From: Spirochaetia bacterium
Lineage (GTDB): Bacteria; Spirochaetota; Spirochaetia; Treponematales; Treponemataceae
Length of the DNA stretch: 27,963 bases
NCBI GenBank assembly: GCA_900769975.1
Contig: CAAGIR010000037.1
Location: forward strand, 1-27,963
Direction of reading: 5' to 3'
Part shown: in pieces, positions 21,812 through 27,963 of the stretch
Position numbering within the stretch: the stretch's first letter is position 1
Layout: every line of letters begins with the position of its first letter
Notes under the pieces: generated by a model
The model's database searches: none
The model's input: only the letters and a program-made list of their open reading frames with translations
What the model was told of the DNA's origin: nothing
Made by a program: the position numbers and the translations under genes

Positions 21812-24580
21812 TTATTTTAATAAAGCGGCAATTTCTGGACGTTTCCATCTAGTTGCAATAACATAAGCAGTATCACCAGAAACATTTTTTACATTCTTAT
21901 CCAATCCAAAGCCAAGCAATTTTGACACAATATCTTCAGAAGAAATTCTGGCCGCATAATGCAAAATTGTATTACCCTGAACATCAGTTTTGTTACCCGC
22001 ATATTTTACAATATTGTCAATCATAGCAATATTTCCATTTTCCAGAGCAATAGTAACACCGTTTCTTCCTTTTTTATCTATCATCTGGAAAGGATTTGCA
22101 CCGTTTTCCAGCAGAATAAGAGCCGAATTCACATCATCTCTTTCAATTGCATAATTCAACGGAGTATACCCGTCAGCATTTCTCGTATCAATCGGATAAT
22201 TTTGTTCAATTAAAAACTCCATGATTTTTTTAGAAGCAGGCATGCTTGCAACAATATGAACAGGAGTATTTCCATCAGTATCAGTAATATTTATATTATC
22301 GCCCAAAATTGCCTTAACCACTTCCAAATCTTTATCTAAAGCAATCGAAAAAGGAGTTTTGCCTTTCTTATCACGAGTAAGAGGATTTCCGCCAGAATCT
22401 CTTATCATTTTGATAATATCAATATCACCCATATAAGCCGCTTCATGATATGCATTCTGACCGTTTATTTCCTGAACATTCGGATTTGCACCAAATTTCA
22501 AAAGCAAACTGACATTATCCTTATTACAACCGCGAATGGAATCCATCAAAACAGTAACGCCATTTGCATCACTGCTATTCGGATCAGCACCATATCCCAG
22601 AAGTTTTTTCGCCATAGAATATTTACTTGCAATTACAGCTTCAGACAAAGGCGATTTTCCAGAACTGTTCTGCACATTTACACTCAAACCGCACTTTACC
22701 AAAGCATCAACAGATTTAGGAGCATCCCATCTTACTGCAATATGCATAGCAGTGCTTCCCAAATTATCACGTGCCTGAACGTCTGCACCGCCATTTACAA
22801 TCAGATTAATAATAATTTCATTATTTGTTTTCGCCGCACTAAAAAGACAAGTTTCACCATTTGCATTTTTAGCGTTAATATCAGCACCTTTTTCCAAAAG
22901 ACTTGTAATTGCATCCCCATACTGCCATTCAGCCGCAAAATGCAAAACAGAATTACCGCTACCATCACGGGAATTAATAGTATTAGATGTAATAAGCCAG
23001 TCCTGAACAGAACCACCATATTTTAAAGCCAGACGCAAAGGCGAATTATTGTTTGTATTTGCAGAAAAAATATCAGCATTTTTAGCCAGCAGCAATTCAC
23101 CCACCTTCTGACGGTTCTTCAAAACAGTAATAAATAGAGGAGAATTACCATCCTTATTTCTGATATTAACATCGGCTGTCAAACTGATTATATATTGAAT
23201 TTTTGACAAAGGAACATCTTTTAAAAGTGCAACATGAAGCGGAGTATTACCGTCAGAATCCTGCATTAATGAATTCGATGAATGAACCACCGCTTCAAGC
23301 ATTTGAGCATCAGCTTCCAGTGCAAGACTCAGCGGAGACTGACCTTTCGTATCCTGCGTATGAATATTTGCACCGCACTGTGTCAGATAATTTGCCATTT
23401 TTATGTTGTTTTTTTGCACCGCAATTTCAAGAGGAGTTACACCTTCCTTATTTCTTGCATTGACATCAGCACCAGCTTTTACAAACTGAACAACAATGTC
23501 AGAGTCAACATTCATCATAGCCACATTATGCAGGACAGTATCTCCATACATATCTTTTTGATTTAAATCCGCATGAAATTTTTGTAAAAGTGAATAAATT
23601 TCGTTAATTTTATCCTTTGGAATAATCAACATTATAGGAGTTTTACCAAGATTATCCCTTGCATTGATATTTGCACCAGCATTCAACAGAGCCTGAATAA
23701 TTTCTACATTACCGTAACGCACCGCTTCATGCAAAGGAGTTGCACCAGAACTGTTTTGCACAGAAGTATCTGCATTATTTTCCAAAAGATATTTTGCAAT
23801 AGATTTATGTCCCAAAATAGATGCAATGTGAAGCGATGTCTGTCCGTCATCAAAACGCATATTCACATTTCTGTTAGAAAGAGCATCCTGGAAATAATAG
23901 AAATCAGATTTTACTTCATCAGCACCACTCATAATAAGTTCTGCCGCAATATCAATCATATTTTCTTCATCAATATTTGCAAAAGCAATATCAAGCGGAG
24001 ATTTACCGTCATTATCCTTTACGGAAATAGGGATTCCTTTTTTTATACATTGCTGAATTCCCTGAAGATTTGCCGTCTTTACAAAATAATGAACGATAGA
24101 CTGACCGTTTTCATCCCTGATTTCACCTACTGGAATAGTAATAAAAATGTCATAATATACAGGATCACTGGTAAGACCTGAATCTAAAGCAGTAATTCCT
24201 TCCTTATCTCTGGAAAATAAAGTATTTGGTGCCAGTGCAGCCAGAGTTTTTGCAGCATCTATTGATTTATTTCTTATTGCAACATGAAGCGGCGTATCTC
24301 CTTCATCGTTTTTCAGTTCCGGGTCAGCACCTTTTGCCATAAAAAAGGAAACAAGCATTGTATTGTTTAATTTTGCAGCAAGATGTAAAACAGTATTTCC
24401 GGCTTCATCAACATCATTTATTCTGGGAATTGAAAATTCCATCATTGCAGCATCAAATTCCCGTTCTTCAATCAGCTGATGAGGAGTTTTTTTCTCTTCC
24501 ACTTTTGTTGAATTACAACTTACAAAAATATTAAAACAACAAACTGTAAATAATACGAAAACAAACTTTCTTTTCTTCAT
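21812..24580 (-). CDS. Ankyrin-repeat lipoprotein, about 26 repeats
   Basis: The 922-aa protein starts with a lipoprotein-type signal (MKKRKFVFVLFTVCCF, then NIFVSC with Cys22 as likely lipidated residue). After a short KVEEKKTP linker, about 26 consecutive ankyrin units fill the protein to its last residue, many with D-x-x-G-x-T-P-L-H and GADxNxxx motifs, such as SSGATPLHEAVRYGN and GSGNSVLHFAAEW. No enzymatic domain is attached. Such a solenoid binds other proteins; export to the periplasm or surface as a lipoprotein is inferred from the signal. AGGA lies about seven bases before the ATG. The gene lies between the TrpR-like regulator and the chemoreceptor, on the same strand. The last repeat is incomplete (ends EIAALLK), a normal capping form. 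Confidence 0.93.
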   Translation of the reverse strand: MKKRKFVFVLFTVCCFNIFVSCNSTKVEEKKTPHQLIEEREFDAAMMEFSIPRINDVDEAGNTVLHLAAKLNNTMLVSFFMAKGADPELKNDEGDTPLHVAIRNKSIDAAKTLAALAPNTLFSRDKEGITALDSGLTSDPVYYDIFITIPVGEIRDENGQSIVHYFVKTANLQGIQQCIKKGIPISVKDNDGKSPLDIAFANIDEENMIDIAAELIMSGADEVKSDFYYFQDALSNRNVNMRFDDGQTSLHIASILGHKSIAKYLLENNADTSVQNSSGATPLHEAVRYGNVEIIQALLNAGANINARDNLGKTPIMLIIPKDKINEIYSLLQKFHADLNQKDMYGDTVLHNVAMMNVDSDIVVQFVKAGADVNARNKEGVTPLEIAVQKNNIKMANYLTQCGANIHTQDTKGQSPLSLALEADAQMLEAVVHSSNSLMQDSDGNTPLHVALLKDVPLSKIQYIISLTADVNIRNKDGNSPLFITVLKNRQKVGELLLAKNADIFSANTNNNSPLRLALKYGGSVQDWLITSNTINSRDGSGNSVLHFAAEWQYGDAITSLLEKGADINAKNANGETCLFSAAKTNNEIIINLIVNGGADVQARDNLGSTAMHIAVRWDAPKSVDALVKCGLSVNVQNSSGKSPLSEAVIASKYSMAKKLLGYGADPNSSDANGVTVLMDSIRGCNKDNVSLLLKFGANPNVQEINGQNAYHEAAYMGDIDIIKMIRDSGGNPLTRDKKGKTPFSIALDKDLEVVKAILGDNINITDTDGNTPVHIVASMPASKKIMEFLIEQNYPIDTRNADGYTPLNYAIERDDVNSALILLENGANPFQMIDKKGRNGVTIALENGNIAMIDNIVKYAGNKTDVQGNTILHYAARISSEDIVSKLLGFGLDKNVKNVSGDTAYVIATRWKRPEIAALLK

Positions 24581-24706
24581 ATCTTTTTCCTATCTATACC
24601 AGTTATTTAGAAAAATAATGATTAAGTTTTGTAAAAAATCCACTAAGTTTCTTATATGATTATCGGTTATTACGAGAAAATTGTTAATAATCTTTAGAAA
24701 AAAGTC

Positions 24707-24722
24707 AAAATTATATAATTTT
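24707..24722. other. Perfect 16-bp AT palindrome after the TrpR-like gene
   Basis: AAAATTATATAATTTT is a perfect palindrome overlapping the last base of the TrpR-like stop codon. On the minus strand it is followed by GACTTTTTT, so it could be a weak AT-only terminator or a protein-binding site. Such palindromes arise easily in AT-rich DNA. Confidence 0.4.
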
Positions 24723-25042
24723 TATAAATCTTTGTTCATATCAAGCATTTTTCTGAATGCACTGTCCGGCTTGCTTAATTCCTTGGATCCACGCGTAATT
24801 TTACACAGTGACATACCGAATTTCTTAGCAATTTCACGCTGAGTAGTACCTTTTTCGATTTCTTTAACAAGCAACCATCTGTTTGCAATGTCCTTCAGTT
24901 CTGGTTTTGTAAAAAGACACGAAAAAAAATCAAACACGAATTTTTCATCTTGAGAATGCATTATCAACCGGCATAATTCCATGATAGTTTCATCGACAAT
25001 TTTTTCAGAATTTTCATTTTCGATATTTTCATTATTATCCAT
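24722..25042 (-). CDS. TrpR-family (YerC/YecD-like) DNA-binding regulator
   Basis: This 106-aa protein matches the TrpR/YerC/YecD family: LFTKPELKDIANRWLLVKEI (about 48-67) and the helix-turn-helix TTQREIAKKFGMSLCKITRG (about 71-90), followed by SKEL. Members outside the true Trp repressor group have unknown or varied effectors, so tryptophan sensing should not be assumed. No trp genes are nearby. I place the start at the ATG at 25042; an in-frame GTG at 25060 overlaps the likely promoter. There is no ribosome site, and a -10 box lies eight bases upstream, so the mRNA may be leaderless. The N-terminal 15 residues are Asn/Glu-rich. Confidence 0.9.
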   Translation of the reverse strand: MDNNENIENENSEKIVDETIMELCRLIMHSQDEKFVFDFFSCLFTKPELKDIANRWLLVKEIEKGTTQREIAKKFGMSLCKITRGSKELSKPDSAFRKMLDMNKDL

Positions 25043-25050
25043 AATTCTAC

Positions 25051-25078
25051 ATTTTAGCACAATTTATTTTATTTTCAA
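25051..25078 (-). promoter_or_regulatory. Promoter of the TrpR-like gene, possibly leaderless
   Basis: On the minus strand TTGAAA (25078-25073), a 16-base spacer and TAAAAT (25056-25051) end eight bases before the ATG at 25042. The layout copies that of the FHA gene promoter. Confidence 0.5.
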
Positions 25079-25086
25079 AAACTTTT

Positions 25087-25111
25087 TTATGACATAATGA
25101 CCTTATGACAT
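25087..25111. repeat. Direct repeats TTATGACAT upstream of the TrpR-like gene
   Basis: TTATGACAT occurs at 25087-25095 and 25103-25111, 16 bases apart, just upstream of the -35 box of the TrpR-like gene. Each copy is nearly palindromic (TTATGACATAA). It could be an operator, possibly for autoregulation. Confidence 0.4.
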
Positions 25112-25168
25112 CATTTTCAAAAGCGAAAAAAAGACTATGTAAAATCTTTCTATAAATATCTTCCAGCT

Positions 25169-25993
25169 TTATAAAAGAGATTCAATTTTTTTTGCAGCCT
25201 CTTCAAGTTCCGGCATTTCAATACTTTCTACATCACCAGAATCGACGGCAAGACTAGTACTTTCTTTCATAGGCAAACGAGCCAACACAGGAAGTTTAAA
25301 ACTTTCAGCAATCTTATCTATATTGCTTTTACCGAAAATAGTAATTTCTTTTCCGCAGTCAGGACATTTTACATAACTCATATTCTCAACAATACCCAAA
25401 ATAGGAATATTCATCATATTAGCCATATTTACAGCTTTTTCCACAATCACTCGAACAAGCTGCTGAGGAGATGACACAACGATAATACCATCTACAGGAA
25501 GTGACTGAAAAACAGTAAGCGGAACATCACCAGTTCCAGGAGGCATATCCACAAACATAAAATCGACATCTTTCCAAATTACATCACTCCAGAATTGCTT
25601 TACAGCCCCACCGATAACAGGTCCACGCCAAATAACAGGATCCGTTTCATTCGGCAAAAGAAAATTCATCGACATCAACTGAATGCCCGAATCAGTAATA
25701 ACAGGATTCAAAGCTTCTTCATTTTCTACAGCCGTAGCCCTTTGTTCACTTACACCAAAACTTTCAGGAATAGAAGGGCCAGTAATATCAGCATCCAGAA
25801 TTGCAGTTCTAAATCCGTCTTTATTAACTTTACTTGCCAGCAGACTAGTTACAAGCGATTTTCCTACACCGCCTTTTCCACTTACAATTCCAATTACTTT
25901 TTTTACACTACTACCAGCATGCAAACTGGCACGAAAATCTCTTTCAGAACAATTTTTATCACAAGAACCACAGTTATGTTCACAATCTGCCAT
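25169..25993 (-). CDS. mrp: Mrp/NBP35-family P-loop ATPase, iron-sulfur cluster carrier
   Basis: These ATPases bind and transfer iron-sulfur clusters to apo-proteins in the cytoplasm. The 274-aa protein has an N-terminal four-Cys segment CEHNCGSCDKNC (Cys4, 8, 11, 15) of the NBP35 type, the deviant Walker A GKGGVGKS (about 41-48), FVDMPPGTGD, and a C-terminal CPDCGKE whose CxxC binds the bridging cluster between subunits. All key residues are present. AGG lies six bases before the ATG at 25993; a TTG six bases upstream is less likely. A region of over 300 bases with two terminators lies upstream, so it is transcribed separately from the ABC genes. Confidence 0.95.
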   Translation of the reverse strand: MADCEHNCGSCDKNCSERDFRASLHAGSSVKKVIGIVSGKGGVGKSLVTSLLASKVNKDGFRTAILDADITGPSIPESFGVSEQRATAVENEEALNPVITDSGIQLMSMNFLLPNETDPVIWRGPVIGGAVKQFWSDVIWKDVDFMFVDMPPGTGDVPLTVFQSLPVDGIIVVSSPQQLVRVIVEKAVNMANMMNIPILGIVENMSYVKCPDCGKEITIFGKSNIDKIAESFKLPVLARLPMKESTSLAVDSGDVESIEMPELEEAAKKIESLL

Positions 25994-26087
25994 AATCAAC
26001 CTCGAACTAATAATTCTTAAACACCATTTTTTTATTTTAATGTTTATATGTTAAAATATAATATTTTATAAGACAAAAAGCAATGTT

Positions 26088-26127
26088 AAAAAAAAAAGAA
26101 CCACTCTGCAAAACCTGCAGGTGGCTC
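26088..26127 (-). terminator. Strong intrinsic terminator upstream of mrp
   Basis: On the minus strand GAG-CCAC-CTGCA... pairs with TGCAG-A-GTGG-TTC (26127-26098, one bulged A, five-base loop) and runs straight into ten T (26097-26088). No coding sequence on the minus strand ends here; mrp begins 95 bases further on. It therefore ends either a small RNA or an mrp leader. Confidence 0.8.
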
Positions 26128-26235
26128 TCCCTCTTCCGATTAACAACTCTCCAATAATCAACAAAGCACATATATAAAAAACTGTTATTTTTTGATTTAT
26201 GTTTGAAGATTACTTTCAAATTTCGCTGTTGTCAA
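26088..26235 (-). ncRNA. Candidate small RNA or attenuated mrp leader
   Basis: On the minus strand TTGACA (26235-26230), a 17-base spacer and a weak TAATCT (26212-26207) could start an RNA near 26200 that ends at the terminator at 26088, about 110 bases long. A 60-codon reading frame crosses it but has no convincing ribosome site or composition, so I do not call it a gene. The 3' half (GGAGAGTTG, GGAAGAGGGAGAG) is purine-rich. I recognise no known RNA family. It could equally be a leader of mrp with conditional termination. Confidence 0.35.
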
Positions 26236-26253
26236 TCGGGTTTTTAACGAATT

Positions 26254-26308
26254 AACCAAAGTGTCATAAAAAATAACCAAGGTGTCAAAAAATAACCTTG
26301 GTTATTTT
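26254..26308. terminator. Bidirectional terminator of the ABC operon, built from a direct repeat
   Basis: AAAATAACCAAGGT (26270-26283) pairs over 14 bp with ACCTTGGTTATTTT (26295-26308), with an 11-base loop. T-rich sequence flanks both sides, so it can stop transcription both ways. It lies about 90 bases after the ATPase stop. The left arm is part of a 21-base direct repeat: AACCAAAGTGTCATAAAAAAT then AACCAAGGTGTCAAAAAAT. Confidence 0.85.
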
Positions 26309-26399
26309 ATTATTTATAAATATTTTTAGTTTTACTAAAGAAACTATCACAAGAATTTAAAAAAAACACAAAGAATTTTACAAAAAATCAGAAAAAAAA

Positions 26400-27134
26400 T
26401 TACAAAACAGACTGCAAAAATTGCTTTAATCTGCTACTTTTTGGATTTTGGAAAATTTCCTGTGGAGAACCTTCCTCTTCAATATATCCGTCACTCATAA
26501 AAATCACCCTGTCAGCGACTTCACGTGCAAATCCCATTTCATGAGTAACAACAATCATAGTCATTCCATCCCTAGCCAAGTCTTTCATAACTTCTAGAAC
26601 TTCACCAACCATTTCTGGATCCAAAGCAGAAGTAGGCTCATCAAACAATATAACCTGCGGATGCATAGCAAGGGAACGCACAATTGCAATTCGTTGTTTT
26701 TGACCGCCAGAAAGAGTAGAAGGATAAACATTTTCCTTGTCAGAAAGTCCTATTCGCTTTAACAATTCCCTTGCTTCAATCACGGCATCTTCTTTAGATT
26801 TTAATTTTAAAGTAACAGGTGCAAGCGTAATATTTTCCAAAACAGTCAAATGAGGAAACAAATTAAAATGCTGAAAAACCATCCCCATTTTTTGCCTGCA
26901 AATATCAAGATTAATTTTCGGATCTGTCAAATCCATATTATCAAAAATAATATGACCACCAGTAGGATTTTCCAGTCTATTCAAACATCGCAAAAAAGTA
27001 CTTTTACCAGAACCAGAAGGACCAATAATTACAATTTTTTCACCCTCTTTTATATCAATAGAAATATTTTTAAGTACATCAAGCGAACCAAAACTAATTT
27101 TCAAATCTTTAACTTCTATTAAATTATCTGTCAC
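26400..27134 (-). CDS. Polar amino-acid-type ABC transporter ATP-binding protein
   Basis: This 244-aa cytoplasmic ATPase powers an amino-acid uptake system of the GlnQ/HisP type. It has Walker A GPSGSGKST (about residues 33-41), FQHFNLFPHLTVLENITLAP after the Q-loop, signature LSGGQKQR, Walker B VILFDEPTSALD and the switch His in VVTHEMGFA. These are near-consensus for the polar amino acid family. The start is GTG at 27134, with AAAGGA nine bases upstream; an in-frame ATG 48 bases upstream lies in the permease gene and has less support. The GTG overlaps the permease stop (GTGACAGATAA), indicating translational coupling. The amino acid cannot be named from sequence. Confidence 0.95.
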   Translation of the reverse strand: MTDNLIEVKDLKISFGSLDVLKNISIDIKEGEKIVIIGPSGSGKSTFLRCLNRLENPTGGHIIFDNMDLTDPKINLDICRQKMGMVFQHFNLFPHLTVLENITLAPVTLKLKSKEDAVIEARELLKRIGLSDKENVYPSTLSGGQKQRIAIVRSLAMHPQVILFDEPTSALDPEMVGEVLEVMKDLARDGMTMIVVTHEMGFAREVADRVIFMSDGYIEEEGSPQEIFQNPKSSRLKQFLQSVL

Positions 27135-27789
27135 TTTTTGCCATCCTTTTTTCCAATAAACCGAAAACCTTCGTAAGTCCAATAGTCAAAATTAAATAAA
27201 TAACAGCACATGTTAATAGAGGAATCCATGCATTATAAGTCGCATTTCTTATCATATCTCCAGCTTTAGTTAAATCCATAACAGCAATAAAACTAGCAAC
27301 AGAAGTTTCCTTAATCAAAACAATAAATTCGCTCGTATAAGTAGGTAACACAGCCTTCACCGCTTGAGGCAAAATAATCTTAAAAAGCGTCTGATTTTTG
27401 TTCAACCCCAAAGACAAACCAGCCTCAGTCTGCCCCTTGTCAATACCTTGAATACCAGCTCGAAAAATTTCTGTACAATACGCTCCAGAATTAAAACCAT
27501 AAGCCAAAATAGCCACAAGCAACCTGTTCATGCCAAGCGGAGCAAAAATTACAAAATAAAAAATCATTAACTGAGTAGCCAGCGGAATAGCTCTCAGAAC
27601 AGTCGTGTAAAAATTTGCAATACCCTTTAAGATTTTCCTATCAGACACCTTCATCAATGCAAAAAAACATCCCAAAACAGTGCCAATCAAAATAGCACAA
27701 ACGGCAATAAGAATAGTAAAACCCAAACCCTGCAAAATCAACATATAGCGTTGACCTGCAATCATCGTATCGTAAAATGATTGTACCAA
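27124..27789 (-). CDS. Polar amino-acid-type ABC transporter permease (HisM/GlnP family)
   Basis: This 221-aa inner-membrane permease pairs with the ATPase downstream. Several hydrophobic helices are visible (about residues 18-44, 58-80, 92-112, 185-208). The EAA loop EAGLSLGLNKNQTLFKIILP precedes QAVKAVLPTYTSEFIVLIKETS, typical of the family. I place the start at TTG 27789, with AAAGGAAG about six bases upstream. The frame stays open to the window edge, but the extra 58 codons are translated from the GC-rich repeat at 27828-27963 and give a protein unlike any permease N-terminus. No substrate-binding protein is in the window; it may lie to the right. Confidence 0.95.
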   Translation of the reverse strand: MVQSFYDTMIAGQRYMLILQGLGFTILIAVCAILIGTVLGCFFALMKVSDRKILKGIANFYTTVLRAIPLATQLMIFYFVIFAPLGMNRLLVAILAYGFNSGAYCTEIFRAGIQGIDKGQTEAGLSLGLNKNQTLFKIILPQAVKAVLPTYTSEFIVLIKETSVASFIAVMDLTKAGDMIRNATYNAWIPLLTCAVIYLILTIGLTKVFGLLEKRMAKSDR

Positions 27790-27827
27790 TTTATCTTCCT
27801 TTCTCTTACAATTTCCAGCAAACATTA

Positions 27828-27963
27828 CGCAGTCAGTCGCGTTACGTGGCCCGCTAACGCTCGGCCGCTTCGGGCAAAAGCCCTGCGCGTCTGCAGGCAA
27901 AGCCTGCACCACTCCATGCTCGGTACGCCGTTCCACCCAAAACCCTGCATAAACCGCAGTCAC
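27828..27963. repeat. GC-rich dispersed element, copy B (reaches window edge)
   Basis: This island shares CGCGTTACG, CTAACGCTCGGCC, CTCCATGCTCGG and TTCCACCCAAAACCC with the island at 9207-9313, in the same order. It adds two hairpins, GGGC-AAAA-GCCC and TGCAGGC-AAA-GCCTGCA (27892-27908). CGCAGTCA occurs at both ends (27828-27835 and 27955-27962), possibly a target-site-like flank. It lies just upstream of the ABC permease. No transposase is seen. Confidence 0.7.

Larger units (their letters stand above)
26000..26399. other. 400-base gene-free gap between mrp and the ABC genes
   Basis: Very AT-rich. It holds, from right to left, the ABC operon terminator with 21-base direct repeats, the TTGACA promoter-like site, the purine-rich candidate RNA with its own T10 terminator, and an AT-only near-palindrome around 26052-26068. 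I see nothing coding in it. Confidence 0.6.

Noticed and set aside
22445..23026. 193-codon plus-strand frame inside the ankyrin gene
   Set aside because: Antisense shadow of repetitive coding sequence; no ribosome site and no recognisable domain.
26088..26127. T-box or other known riboswitch before mrp
   Set aside because: No T-box TGGNACCGCG word or other recognisable riboswitch core; only a promoter-like site and a terminator are supported.
26037..26219. 60-codon minus-strand reading frame upstream of mrp
   Set aside because: No convincing ribosome site, low-complexity composition, and it runs through the T10 terminator stem; it is better explained as non-coding.

Overview
The window looks like a chromosomal segment of a host-associated spirochaete, most probably a Treponema. 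The DNA is AT-rich. The cell is a diderm: it has a TolC/RND/MFP pump and a long lipoprotein with a relaxed spirochaetal lipobox. MurA carries Asp instead of Cys at its active site, as known for Borrelia and Chlamydia, and there is a dCache-type chemoreceptor. The genus is an inference from gene content and style; no rRNA or marker set is present.

Layout. 1-160: an array of short hairpins. 161-1129 (+): PrmC, the release-factor methylase. 1176-7124 (-): a four-gene pump operon in transcription order tolC, membrane-fusion protein, RND transporter, small PII-like protein. 7382-9196 (+): a long Rel/SpoT homolog whose (p)ppGpp hydrolase residues are destroyed and which lacks the C-terminal ACT domain. 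9207-9393: a GC-rich dispersed repeat and a two-copy tandem repeat. 9471-12331 (+): a tRNA-binding-domain protein followed by a large B12-binding-like radical SAM protein with a CX4CX2C cluster. From 12460 to the right edge every gene is on the minus strand. In transcription order from right to left these are an amino-acid-type ABC permease and ATPase, Mrp/NBP35 ATPase, a TrpR-family (YerC/YecD-like) regulator, a lipoprotein made wholly of ankyrin repeats, a methyl-accepting chemotaxis protein, a DUF2974/Mbeg1-like hydrolase, an FHA protein, a calcineurin-type phosphoesterase, a membrane Ser/Thr kinase, PepT and MurA.

How they fit together. The pump genes form one tripartite efflux unit with a possible PII-like accessory. 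FHA, phosphoesterase and Ser/Thr kinase are adjacent, co-directional and may form a phospho-Ser/Thr signalling module (writer, possible eraser, reader) running on into pepT-murA. The FHA gene and the TrpR-like gene each lack a Shine-Dalgarno and sit 6-8 bases behind a good -10 box, so both may be leaderless. Most other genes have clear GGAGG-like sites, and several real starts are TTG or GTG.

Non-coding content of interest: three GC-rich islands (9207-9313, 18313-18397, 27828-27963) with shared motifs; a promoter-like site plus strong terminator at 26088-26235 that could define a small RNA or an attenuated mrp leader; and intercistronic repeats inside the pump and kinase operons. I saw no rRNA, tRNA, CRISPR array or intact insertion sequence. 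No single wholly new system is proven; the best candidates are the FHA-phosphatase-kinase cluster with its leaderless head gene, the hydrolase-dead Rel, and the orphan RNA region upstream of mrp.
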